A stretch of DNA of 64,000 nt from UBA4055 sp964648295 (GCA_964648295.1 CAZYNH010000001.1:271118-335117), one strand, 5' to 3'; numbered from the stretch's first letter, positions 15,905-24,683 are shown. Numbers and translations: made by a program. The notes: generated by a model from the sequence alone, not told the origin.

Positions 15905-17986
15905 ATGGAAGTAAGAAAAACAAATCCGGCTGCTGAATTCATCAGGGATGTGCTCTTTGCATATTCGAGTCTTTTTTTTATAAGGAATCAGGCACTGGGT
16001 GTAATTCTGTTCTGCGCAACGCTTTTCAACAGGAATATCGCGGTATCTGGTTTATTGGGATTGTTGACAGCCCTTCTTTTCTCAAGGTTTATAGGAATAA
16101 AGAAAGATGATCCGGTAAATAAATTGTTAACATACAATGCTCTCCTTACCGGATTTGCCGTCGGATTTATCTTCAAAATTACATATCTGTCTGTTCTTCT
16201 GACTGCCGGAATGAGTATTTTCACTGTCCTGCTCACGTACACAATAAGTTCGGCGTTATATCTTTACTTCAAACTACCCGTCCTGAACATTCCTTTCACT
16301 ATATCAGCTACGATAGTTTACCTGGCGTCTGGGAAATACAGTAGCCTGATAGTTGATTCTTTTTACAGGCAGGAATACTTTAATCTGGATTTTATTCCGT
16401 CATATATACAGGGAATTCTCCGGGCGGCCGGGATACTGATCTTTATGCCTTACGATATTGTGGGGCTGATAATTCTGCTCGCCATTCTTCTGTATTCCAG
16501 AATAACATTTTTTTCGGCGGTCGTGTCATATTATACGGGAATATTTTTCCTTTCTCTGTTAAAGGGAAGCATACCGCTCGCATTCGCCGAAATATCCTCG
16601 TTCAACTTCATACTCGTCGGCGCGGCGCTCGGCGGAATGTTCCTGATACCGTCAAAGAGAACGTATCTCTTAACACTGACGGCAGTACTCGGATCGGTCT
16701 TCATAATTGATGCCGCATCGGTATTCTGGATATCTTTCGGCATACCTGTTTTTACCCTTCCGTTCAATCTGACGGTCCTACTGTATATTTATGTTCTCGG
16801 CAGTGTAAAATATGTGATGATGAATTCGACCGGCATCGAACAGCCGGAGATGGCTCTTATCGATCATCTCAACTATTCTAACAGGTTCGACTGGGAAACG
16901 CCCTCTGTCAGCCTGCCGCTCTCCGGGAAATGGACGGTCTATCAGGGTTTTGACGGCGAATGGACGCACAAGGGATTCTGGAGATATGCTTACGATTTTG
17001 TTATCACAGAAGATGGCAGAACATTTTCGGGAGCCGGTGATAAAAAAGAAGACTATTTCTGTTTCGGTAAACCAATACTATCCCCTGCAGATGGAACGGT
17101 AGTCGAAGTGTTTGACGACCTTGACGACAATGACATAGGCGAGGTTGATAAGGCAAGTAACTGGGGAAATTATATTATAATTTATGTCTATCCCGGCTAC
17201 TATGTCGAGCTCTCACATATAAAAAAGGGATCTGTCAGGGTAAAAAAGAACGATCAGATCTCGCGCGGGCAGCTGATAGCGGAGTGCGGAAATTCCGGTT
17301 ACTCGCCCCAACCTCATCTGCATATACAGGTGCAGCTCTCTCACCTGATCGGCTCACCGGGAATAGAATTCACTTTCAATTCATTCGTTGTGAACGGCAA
17401 AAGCACTGATACAAAATATCTTTCTAAAGGTGATACTGTTATGCCGCTTTCGCCTTCAAAAACGCTGTCAAGAAAATTCCTGTTCATTCTTGATGAGGAA
17501 TTTGGATATGATGTTTATAAAAATGATAATAAGACCGGCCGGATTAAGCTTAAGGTAGGAATGGGTTACGACGGCACATACTATTTCGCGGACGAAAAAG
17601 ATAACAGGCTCTATTTTGGGTCAGATAAGGGCAGATTCGTGTTCTTCAAATATGACGGCAGTAAAGGCGCCGTTCTTAAATATTTCTTCCTTGCTATGCC
17701 GTCAGTTCCTTTAGCGGACGATGAGGATATTGAATGGAAAGAGACAGTTCCCGATAATGTTCTGAGTGTACTTGGAATGCCTCTGCTGATAAAATCCTTC
17801 AATCATAATTTGAGAAAGCTGACAGGAACTTACACAATGACCGGAAAGGATAATGTAACCGGCAGAATAACAGGTGAAAGAGGAATTATATCTGAAACAG
17901 GTGCGGAACTTGATGCCGGAAAAGGTGTCCGAAGGATCGAAGTGAAGTTTAACGGGGATAATATAAAAATAGAGAAGATAAATTGA
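15905..17986 (+). CDS. Urea-transporter-like membrane domain fused to M23 metallopeptidase
   Basis: 693 residues. Residues 1 to about 305 are hydrophobic, with about ten membrane segments and the two related halves of the urea transporter family (DPVNKLLTYNALLTGFAVG and FNFILVGAALGGMF are the paired pore-region motifs). Residues about 335-490 are a LytM/M23 peptidase domain with all zinc ligands: His355 and Asp364 in THKGFWRYAYDF, His438, and His471/His473 in PQPHLHIQV. A beta-rich tail of about 200 residues follows. M23 enzymes cut peptidoglycan cross-links or, more rarely, other peptides. The fusion couples a channel-like domain to a peptidase on one side of the membrane; substrate unknown. 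Starts 12 bases after the decarboxylase. Confidence 0.85.
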   Translation: MEVRKTNPAAEFIRDVLFAYSSLFFIRNQALGVILFCATLFNRNIAVSGLLGLLTALLFSRFIGIKKDDPVNKLLTYNALLTGFAVGFIFKITYLSVLLTAGMSIFTVLLTYTISSALYLYFKLPVLNIPFTISATIVYLASGKYSSLIVDSFYRQEYFNLDFIPSYIQGILRAAGILIFMPYDIVGLIILLAILLYSRITFFSAVVSYYTGIFFLSLLKGSIPLAFAEISSFNFILVGAALGGMFLIPSKRTYLLTLTAVLGSVFIIDAASVFWISFGIPVFTLPFNLTVLLYIYVLGSVKYVMMNSTGIEQPEMALIDHLNYSNRFDWETPSVSLPLSGKWTVYQGFDGEWTHKGFWRYAYDFVITEDGRTFSGAGDKKEDYFCFGKPILSPADGTVVEVFDDLDDNDIGEVDKASNWGNYIIIYVYPGYYVELSHIKKGSVRVKKNDQISRGQLIAECGNSGYSPQPHLHIQVQLSHLIGSPGIEFTFNSFVVNGKSTDTKYLSKGDTVMPLSPSKTLSRKFLFILDEEFGYDVYKNDNKTGRIKLKVGMGYDGTYYFADEKDNRLYFGSDKGRFVFFKYDGSKGAVLKYFFLAMPSVPLADDEDIEWKETVPDNVLSVLGMPLLIKSFNHNLRKLTGTYTMTGKDNVTGRITGERGIISETGAELDAGKGVRRIEVKFNGDNIKIEKIN

Positions 17987-19389
17987 GAAATACACTGATT
18001 ACGGTTCTGATAGCAACGGCCTCCCTATACGCATTGATAAAAACGGATGAGCTGCTAATCAAAGGGGATGAATTCTATTTTAAGGGTGACCTGCAAAAAG
18101 CGCTGGAATACTATTTTGAGGCTGAAAATATTGAACCGGGAAATGCGGGAGCTATGACCGGAATTTATAACGCTTCCATCAATTCGGGTTCTATCCGGAC
18201 AGCGAATGGTTATGCTTATAAACTTCTTAAGACGAACAATTCGGAGATCAATCAGGACAGGGTAATTTATTCTGACGCTCTGCTGGGAAAAACATCGTAC
18301 GCTGAGAAACTGCTGAAAAACAGGCCTGATTATTTTAGGAAAAAACAGGTATACTATCTTGCGGGGAGCGGATTATCTCAGACAGGATATTATCAGGCAA
18401 CTGCCGACTGGTACAGGAAAGCAATTGACGACGGTTTCAGTTCCTACGAGTTTAAAAAAAATTATAATGCTGTGCTCCCTAAGCTCAACGATGACAGAAA
18501 ATATCTTGATGTTATATTTTCAAAGTATTCTTACGGTTCCAGCGATCTTCTTCTGGGCGGTTTCAATCTTAATATAAATTATAATTTCGGAGCGGGAAAG
18601 CACAGGTTCAATACAAATTTCGTTATGCAGGAGACAGGCATAGATCCGGCCATGAATGATGAGGTCGGATTTACCTTCTATGACGATATTGGCCAGTATG
18701 AGTTCTTCGGCCAGTACAATTACGCTCTTAACAGGTTCATTACCTTATACGGAGGGCTTAAAGGAAGTGTTCTGGTGAACGATTATGTTCAGAGCGCATC
18801 AGCAGTTTCAGCCGGAGCACGGATATGTTACGGTATTCTCAGGGTTAATACATATACGAACTATTCCGGAATTAATTACGATTATTACGAATTTACCGAA
18901 AATCCGATTCCGCGAGAAAAAAAATACAGGACTTACAGCGGTTCCTTTTCATCGGTCCAGAATACTATCGACATCTCTTTGAGCATAAAGGGAGTTTATG
19001 CGGGAGGTATCGCTCATGTTGTTAATGATATCGGGTCAAGTTATGCCGAGGATATGATAAGTTCAGACAGGGATACACTTGTAACAACTATATCGCCGGC
19101 TATAATCAGCAAAGATACCAGATTCTTATACGGGGCTACTGCCGGGTATATTAACGAGAAATACGATATGTTCGCAAGCTGGACAACAGGCGATATGTTT
19201 CTCGTCAACACCGGCGAGGGGAGATACCTGAACACTAACGATTCAAAACTTAAACAGAATATTCTTGCCGGAGTCATTTTCAGAAAGCTTTTCGGGGACT
19301 GGATACTCGGTTACACTTTTTCATATTCTGATTTCGATGACTATACGATCATGACGAATTCAATAATAGCAAATTATAACTGGAGATAA
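17983..19389 (+). CDS. Exported TPR protein with C-terminal outer-membrane beta-barrel (YaiO-like)
   Basis: 468 residues. The start is a TTG at 17983 that overlaps the previous stop (TTGA). A signal peptide (NTLITVLIATASLYA) leads to TPR-like repeats at about 20-180 (GDEFYFKGDLQKALEYYFEAENIEPGN and others). From about 190 to the end there are alternating aromatic/polar strands, such as LLGGFNLNINYNFG and YEFFGQYNYALNRFITLYGGL, ending YNWR; this is the look of a 12- to 16-strand outer-membrane barrel. The TPR-plus-barrel order recalls the YaiO family. With the UT/M23 gene it would place the operon's product in the envelope. Assignment to YaiO is by pattern only. Confidence 0.75.
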   Translation: MRNTLITVLIATASLYALIKTDELLIKGDEFYFKGDLQKALEYYFEAENIEPGNAGAMTGIYNASINSGSIRTANGYAYKLLKTNNSEINQDRVIYSDALLGKTSYAEKLLKNRPDYFRKKQVYYLAGSGLSQTGYYQATADWYRKAIDDGFSSYEFKKNYNAVLPKLNDDRKYLDVIFSKYSYGSSDLLLGGFNLNINYNFGAGKHRFNTNFVMQETGIDPAMNDEVGFTFYDDIGQYEFFGQYNYALNRFITLYGGLKGSVLVNDYVQSASAVSAGARICYGILRVNTYTNYSGINYDYYEFTENPIPREKKYRTYSGSFSSVQNTIDISLSIKGVYAGGIAHVVNDIGSSYAEDMISSDRDTLVTTISPAIISKDTRFLYGATAGYINEKYDMFASWTTGDMFLVNTGEGRYLNTNDSKLKQNILAGVIFRKLFGDWILGYTFSYSDFDDYTIMTNSIIANYNWR

Positions 19390-19391
19390 AA

Positions 19392-20003
19392 ATGAGAAAA
19401 TTGATGATAGTGTGTTTCACACTGCTTTTTAGCTGTCTTTCCGCCGAAATGACGCAGAAAGAAATAGAAAGCTCATACTGGAGTTCATACAGCTACGAAT
19501 CGGCTCAGAAATACGATAAAGCTATATCATCGTTAAACAAAGTGTACAGTGAATATCCGAACGGGTATACCGTGAATTACAGGCTCGGATGGCTATACTA
19601 TTTATCGGGAAACTATTCTAACGCCCATAAACATCTCGAGGCGTCTTTGCTGATCTACCCTTACTCGGTCGAGGTATTGAACACGATAAACCTAATAAAT
19701 GTTGCGAAAATGGAATGGGATAATGTAGAGATCCAGTCTTCAAAGGTTTTCAAGATAGATTATTATAACTACTATGCGAATTACTGGTACTCTGTGGCAT
19801 TAATGAGGCAGAAAAAATACGACCATGCCATTAAGACCGCAGACAAAATGCTTGCGATTTTCCCTACGAATGTTGTTTTCCTTAATATTCTTGCAGAGAG
19901 TAAATTTCTGGCGGGCGAAAAGGATGAGGCCATGCTGATATTCGGAAGCGTAATTATACTTGATAAGGACAACGAAACGGCAAAATACTATCTGGGCCGA
20001 TAA
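19392..20003 (+). CDS. Exported TPR protein
   Basis: 203 residues: signal peptide (KLMIVCFTLLFSCLSAE; a Cys at the end of the hydrophobic run could make it a lipoprotein, but the lipobox is poor) followed by four or so TPR units, for example SAQKYDKAISSLNKVYSEYPN, LGWLYYLSGNYSNAHKHLEAS and MRQKKYDHAIKTADKMLAIFP. TPRs bind peptides and scaffold complexes. Last gene of the operon, two bases after the barrel gene; it may be the periplasmic partner of that protein. No specific function can be assigned. Confidence 0.8.
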   Translation: MRKLMIVCFTLLFSCLSAEMTQKEIESSYWSSYSYESAQKYDKAISSLNKVYSEYPNGYTVNYRLGWLYYLSGNYSNAHKHLEASLLIYPYSVEVLNTINLINVAKMEWDNVEIQSSKVFKIDYYNYYANYWYSVALMRQKKYDHAIKTADKMLAIFPTNVVFLNILAESKFLAGEKDEAMLIFGSVIILDKDNETAKYYLGR

Positions 20004-20034
20004 AACAAAGTCACTGAAATACATAAAAATTTAT

Positions 20035-20063
20035 TTGATTTATGCACAATAAAGTCATAAATT
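20035..20063 (+). promoter_or_regulatory. Possible promoter for the acs-like gene
   Basis: TTGATT (20035-20040), a 17-base spacer and TAAATT (20058-20063) in an AT-rich gap of 115 bases. The surrounding AT-richness makes chance matches likely, so this is tentative. Confidence 0.4.
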
Positions 20064-20118
20064 ATTTATCTTTAGATTATACCATAGATGATTTAAATAA
20101 ATAAAGGGAGAAAGTTAA

Positions 20119-21822
20119 ATGTCCAACATCGGTTCCTACGAAGAAAGAGTGAATAACTTCAGCTGGAAGATAGCTGAGGAAGAGCTTGGTTATAAGGACG
20201 GTGACGTCATCAATATAGGATGGCACTGCACCGACAGGATCTGCAAAATGGGTAAAGCGCAGAAAACGGCACTCATCTGGGAAGGTCACTCAGGAGAAGA
20301 AAAGAAATACACATTCGACGACATCAGAAAAGCTACTAACACGATAGGCCATTACCTTAGAAGTATCGGAATAAAGAACGAGGACAGGGTATGTCTGTTC
20401 ATGGATAAAGTCCCGGAGCTTTACCTTGGATTCCTGGGAGTTCTTAAGATCGGCGCGATAGCTCAGCCGCTGTTTTCCGCTTTCGGCGACGAAAGCCTTT
20501 TTGTAAGGCTGGAGAACGCTCATACAAAAGCTATAATCACACAGAGAAAGCATGTCGGAAAAGTAAGAAAGCTTCTTGAGAGAACTCCTTTCCTGGAGCA
20601 TATAATAATTATCGACCACGACGGGATCAAACCGCTGAAGGAGAGGGAAAAGGCTTTCGATCTTGAAAAAGCGGAATGGATTGACCAGTTCGAGATATTC
20701 CCGACTAAAGCGGAATCGCCGTCGGTTCTTCACTACACTTCAGGCACCACTGGTCTTCCCAAGGGCGTAAAACATGTTCATTACTCAATAATATCACAGT
20801 ATCTGACGGCAAAATGGGTTCTCGACATTCAGGAGAACGATGTTTACTGGTGTACAGCGGACCCGGGATGGGTTACCGGTACATCCTACGGGATAATCGG
20901 AGCATGGTCCAACGGCGCGACCCAGTGCGTGCTCGATGCCGGATTCTCCGCGGACAACTGGTATAAATTCATAGAAAAAAACAAAGTTACAATGTGGTAC
21001 TCCGCCCCGACGGCGATCAGATCGCTCATGAAGGCCGGCGAAGAGGTGGTAAAACAGTACAATCTGAGCTCACTGAGACATCTAGCCAGCGTCGGCGAGC
21101 CTCTTAACGCTGAGGCTGTCATCTGGTCGCAGAGGGTTTTCGGCAAGCCGTTCTATGATACATACTGGCAGACCGAGACCGGATCGATGATGATCTGCAA
21201 CTATCCCGGCATGAAGGTAAAACCCGGCTCGATGGGAAAACCGTTCCCCGGAGTTACGGGCGCGGTATTGGACGAGAAGACATTCGAGCCGATAACTGAA
21301 CCCAACAAACCAGGACTGATAGGATTTAAGCCCGGATGGCCTGCAATGATGAGGACATACTGGAATAACGAAGAGACTTATAAAAAGAAATTCGCGAACG
21401 GCTGGTACCTGCCCGGCGACAAATCAACCATCGACGCTGACGGATACTACTGGTTCGTGGGCAGGGACGACGATGTTATAAATACAGCCGGCCATCTTGT
21501 CAGTCCGTTCGAGGTCGAATCGGCCCTTCTTGAACACCCGGCAGTAGCTGAATCCGCAGTGGTTTCAAAACCTGACGAGGTGAACATGGAGGTCGTAAAG
21601 GCGTTCGTAACATTAAAACCCGGGTTCGAAGCAGGAGAAGACCTCGAGCTTGAGATCATGAACTTCATCAGAAAGAAGCTTTCACCTCTCGCCATGCCTC
21701 AGGAGATCGAATACCTTGAGAGACTGCCTAAAACGAGAAGCGGCAAGATAATGAGAAGGATGCTCAGGGCTCAGGAATGGGGTCAGGACATCGGCGACAC
21801 ATCCACGCTTGATGACGAATGA
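20119..21822 (+). CDS. Acetyl-CoA synthetase-like AMP-forming ligase
   Basis: 567 residues, ANL superfamily. The P-loop-like motif is YTSGTTGLPKG; A5 is YDTYWQTETG; the hinge and A8 region is YYWFVGRDDDVINTAGHLVSP; and the C-terminal catalytic lysine is in PKTRSGKIMRRML, the site often acetylated in Acs. The region DPGWVTGTSYGIIG has the Trp typical of acetate-using enzymes, so the acid is likely acetate or propionate. It resembles the shorter Bacillus AcsA more than the 650-residue Acs. Immediately downstream are an acyl carrier protein and two Kbl-type synthases, so loading of acyl groups onto the carrier is an alternative to CoA. Confidence 0.88.
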   Translation: MSNIGSYEERVNNFSWKIAEEELGYKDGDVINIGWHCTDRICKMGKAQKTALIWEGHSGEEKKYTFDDIRKATNTIGHYLRSIGIKNEDRVCLFMDKVPELYLGFLGVLKIGAIAQPLFSAFGDESLFVRLENAHTKAIITQRKHVGKVRKLLERTPFLEHIIIIDHDGIKPLKEREKAFDLEKAEWIDQFEIFPTKAESPSVLHYTSGTTGLPKGVKHVHYSIISQYLTAKWVLDIQENDVYWCTADPGWVTGTSYGIIGAWSNGATQCVLDAGFSADNWYKFIEKNKVTMWYSAPTAIRSLMKAGEEVVKQYNLSSLRHLASVGEPLNAEAVIWSQRVFGKPFYDTYWQTETGSMMICNYPGMKVKPGSMGKPFPGVTGAVLDEKTFEPITEPNKPGLIGFKPGWPAMMRTYWNNEETYKKKFANGWYLPGDKSTIDADGYYWFVGRDDDVINTAGHLVSPFEVESALLEHPAVAESAVVSKPDEVNMEVVKAFVTLKPGFEAGEDLELEIMNFIRKKLSPLAMPQEIEYLERLPKTRSGKIMRRMLRAQEWGQDIGDTSTLDDE

Positions 21823-21859
21823 AAAAAAATCAATATAATAAAACAAAAGGAGAATCAAA

Positions 21860-22105
21860 ATGGAAGAAATGAAAGACATCGTGCTGAAGTATGTAATAAA
21901 CGAATATCTTGAAGACGAAGATGAAGTTCTGACCTACGACACGCCTCTTATTTCAGGCGGGATCGTGGACTCTTTCTCTATGGTCTCACTGAAAAGATTC
22001 CTCGAAAATAAATACAAGATCTCCATACCCGACGATAAAGCCACTCCTGAAGCTTTCGACTCGGTCAACAAGATATGCACTCTTGTAAACGAATTTCTAA
22101 AATAG
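21860..22105 (+). CDS. Acyl carrier protein
   Basis: 81 residues, acidic, with the phosphopantetheine site GGIVDSFSMVSLKRFLE (Ser38) and the helix pattern of ACPs. It differs from the fatty-acid-synthesis AcpP consensus (GADSLD), so it is a specialised carrier. It lies between the acetyl-CoA-synthetase-like gene and two Kbl-type genes with gaps of 37 and 10 bases and good ribosome sites (AAAGGAGAATC). That context suggests it carries a short acyl or aminoacyl group for this cluster. No dedicated phosphopantetheinyl transferase is in the window. Confidence 0.9.
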   Translation: MEEMKDIVLKYVINEYLEDEDEVLTYDTPLISGGIVDSFSMVSLKRFLENKYKISIPDDKATPEAFDSVNKICTLVNEFLK

Positions 22106-22115
22106 GAGATTTAAG

Positions 22116-23363
22116 ATGGCTTACAGCGATAAGGTCAGAGGCATTTACAACTCAACTCTGGACGAAATAAAGGAGAAAGGGATATTCAAGCAGGAAAGGT
22201 TCATTCACTCATCTCAGGCTGCGGATATCGAGGTCGAATTCCCGACGGGTTCACAGCTTAAAAAAGTTATAAACATGTGCGCCAACAACTACCTGGGCCT
22301 TTCCAGCCACCCGGATGTGATAAAAGCGGCACACGCAGGCCTTGACACAAGAGGATACGGAATGTCGTCGGTCCGTTTTATCTGCGGAACCCAGGACATT
22401 CATAAGGAACTGGAGAAAAAAGTAACGGAATTTCTGGGAACGGAAGACACTATACTCTTTCCGTCCTGTATGGACGCCAACGCCGGCGTTTTCGAAGCTA
22501 TACTGACAAAAGACGACGTGATGATCTCCGACAGGCTCGTTCACGCTTCGATAATAGACGGGATAAGGCTTGCACCGGCTATGCACGATACTTTTAAGCA
22601 TTCCGACATGGCTCATCTTGAGGAAAAACTTCAGCTTCACTCCGACAAGAGGCTTAAAGTTGTCATAACAGACGGCGTGTTCTCAATGGACGGCGATACG
22701 GCGAAACTTGACGAGATGGTGGCGTTATGCGAGAAATATGACGCGATGCTTTTCGTTGACGAATCGCATTCCTCGGGTTTTATAGGTAAAACAGGAAGAG
22801 GCACTCATGAAAAATGCGGCGTGATGGGTAAAATAGATATAATCACGACAACTTTCGGAAAAGCACTCGGAGGAGCGTCCGGAGGATGCGTATCCGGAAG
22901 GAAAGAGCTTGTTGAGATGTGCCGCCAGAAAGCAAGACCCTATCTGTTTTCCAACACTATCGCGCCGGTCGTAGTTTCCGGGGTGAACACCGTGCTTGAT
23001 ATTCTGTCTAAGAGCACGGAAAGAAGAGATAAATTAGAGAAGAATACCGAATTCTGGAGAAAAGGTCTCACAGAAGCAGGTTTCGTTCTCAAGGAAGGCG
23101 ATACTCCGATAGTTCCGGTAATGCTTTTCAACGCAAAACTTTCGCAGGATTTCTCTAAAGCCCTGTACGAGGAAGGTATTTACGCCATCGGATTCTTCTT
23201 TCCGGTAGTACCTCAGGGACAGGCAAGGATAAGAACGCAGATCTCCGCAGGTCACGAAATCCACCACCTTGAAAAAGCGCTTGAAGCATTTATTAAAGTC
23301 GGAAAAAAATTCGACATACTTGGAAAGACCAAGCAGGAAATAATCGCGATGTACGGTCAATAA
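22116..23363 (+). CDS. Alpha-oxoamine synthase, Kbl family (paralogue 1, diverged)
   Basis: 415 residues; PLP enzyme that condenses an amino acid (typically glycine) with an acyl thioester. The PLP lysine is in TTFGKALGGASGG, the cofactor ring is held by VDESHSSGFIGKTGRGTHE, and NNYLGLSSHPDV and GMSSVRFICGTQDIHKELE match 2-amino-3-ketobutyrate CoA ligase closely. It departs from Kbl where the partner gene keeps LCKAKKIRYANNDM: here it reads LAPAMHDTFKHSDM, and VDDSH becomes VDESH. That change may alter substrate or acyl carrier. No threonine dehydrogenase gene is adjacent. It follows the ACP by ten bases. Confidence 0.88.
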   Translation: MAYSDKVRGIYNSTLDEIKEKGIFKQERFIHSSQAADIEVEFPTGSQLKKVINMCANNYLGLSSHPDVIKAAHAGLDTRGYGMSSVRFICGTQDIHKELEKKVTEFLGTEDTILFPSCMDANAGVFEAILTKDDVMISDRLVHASIIDGIRLAPAMHDTFKHSDMAHLEEKLQLHSDKRLKVVITDGVFSMDGDTAKLDEMVALCEKYDAMLFVDESHSSGFIGKTGRGTHEKCGVMGKIDIITTTFGKALGGASGGCVSGRKELVEMCRQKARPYLFSNTIAPVVVSGVNTVLDILSKSTERRDKLEKNTEFWRKGLTEAGFVLKEGDTPIVPVMLFNAKLSQDFSKALYEEGIYAIGFFFPVVPQGQARIRTQISAGHEIHHLEKALEAFIKVGKKFDILGKTKQEIIAMYGQ

Positions 23364-23371
23364 AATAAATT

Positions 23372-23404
23372 CCGAAAAGGGCGGAAAAAATCCGCTCTTT
23401 TCCG
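23372..23404 (+). other. Intercistronic hairpin between the two Kbl paralogues
   Basis: An imperfect inverted repeat, CCGAAAAGGGCGGA against TCCGCTCTTTTCCGG around an A-rich loop, lies in the 60-base gap. There is no T-run after it, so it is more likely an RNA-stability or partial-attenuation element than a terminator. Confidence 0.5.
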
Positions 23405-23423
23405 GTAATGTGCGGGGAAATTA

Positions 23424-24683
23424 ATGTCATTCGACAAAGATATTAAGCAGTTCTATATACAGCAACTGGCCGCAATAAAAGAACAGAATCTTTTCAAGCA
23501 GGAAAAACAGATCCTTTCCGGCCAGAATGCCTCGATAAAAGTAGAATATCCCAAAGGGGTATTGAGCGGCGATATCATTAACATCTGCTCGAACAATTAC
23601 CTGGGATTTTCTGATCATCCCGATGTTATAAGATCGGCCTCTGAAACCCTCGGCTCCAGAGGATACGGCATGTCGTCGGTACGCTTCATCTGCGGCACCC
23701 AGGACATTCATGTCGATCTTGAGAACAAGATGTCTCTGTTCCTGGGAATGGATGACACCATTCTGTTCTCATCGGCTTTCGACGCGAACCTGGGAATATT
23801 CGAAGCTCTTCTGGATGATGAATGCGCTATATTTACAGATTCGCTGAATCACGCTTCAATAATTGACGGTACGAGGCTGTGTAAGGCTAAAAAAATAAGA
23901 TACGCGAATAACGATATGGACGATCTTCAGCTTAAACTTGAAGAGGAAAGGGACCATAAGGTAAAGCTTATAGTTACAGACGGCGTATTCTCAATGGACG
24001 GGATCGTGGCTCAGGTGGACAGGATCTGCGAGCTTGCGAAAATGTATAAAGCCCTCGTTATGGTGGATGACTCTCATGCGACGGGGTTCATCGGGAAAAC
24101 CGGAAGAGGCACGCACGAACTCCACAATGTAATGGGTGAAGTGGACATTATAAGCACCACTTTCGGCAAAGCGCTGGGAGGCGCTTCGGGAGGATGCATT
24201 TCCGGCCGGCAGGAGATAATCGACATCCTGAGGCAGAAATCAAGGCCGTATCTCTTTTCAAACTCGATCTCTCCGGTAGTGGTCGGAGGTGTGCTGAAAG
24301 TGATGGAGATGATAATGCATTCATCAGAAAGAAAGGATAAGCTGGACAGCAACACAATGTTCTGGAAAGAAGGTCTCAGGGAAGCCGGGTTTATCCTCAC
24401 TGCGACAGAAAGTCCGATCGTGCCTGTTATGCTTTTCAACGCCAAGCTTGCTCAGGATTTCTCCAGAGACCTTTACGCTGAAGGAGTGTACGCCATAGGG
24501 TTCTTTTATCCTGTTGTGCCCAAAGGTAAGGCAAGGATAAGGACGCAGATATCGGCAGCCCATGAAAAACATCATCTGGAAAAAGCCCTGGAAGCTTTTA
24601 TAAAAGTCGGGAAAAAGTACAGTATCCTGGGTAAGACCCGGGAAGAAATAATCGAAATGTACCCTATCTCAACAGTTCTGTAA
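23424..24683 (+). CDS. kbl: 2-amino-3-ketobutyrate CoA ligase (glycine C-acetyltransferase), paralogue 2
   Basis: 419 residues, PLP-dependent; in classical form it interconverts 2-amino-3-ketobutyrate plus CoA with glycine plus acetyl-CoA in threonine breakdown. It keeps all Kbl motifs, including NHASIIDGTRLCKAKKIRYANNDM, VMVDDSHATGFIGKTGRGTHE, TTFGKALGGASGG (PLP Lys), SRPYLFSNS and GFFYPVVPKGKARIRTQISAAH. It is therefore the more conventional of the two tandem copies. The copies are similar along their whole length, indicating a local duplication. No tdh is nearby. A hairpin precedes it, and the large kinase gene starts 21 bases after it. Confidence 0.92.
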   Translation: MSFDKDIKQFYIQQLAAIKEQNLFKQEKQILSGQNASIKVEYPKGVLSGDIINICSNNYLGFSDHPDVIRSASETLGSRGYGMSSVRFICGTQDIHVDLENKMSLFLGMDDTILFSSAFDANLGIFEALLDDECAIFTDSLNHASIIDGTRLCKAKKIRYANNDMDDLQLKLEEERDHKVKLIVTDGVFSMDGIVAQVDRICELAKMYKALVMVDDSHATGFIGKTGRGTHELHNVMGEVDIISTTFGKALGGASGGCISGRQEIIDILRQKSRPYLFSNSISPVVVGGVLKVMEMIMHSSERKDKLDSNTMFWKEGLREAGFILTATESPIVPVMLFNAKLAQDFSRDLYAEGVYAIGFFYPVVPKGKARIRTQISAAHEKHHLEKALEAFIKVGKKYSILGKTREEIIEMYPISTVL

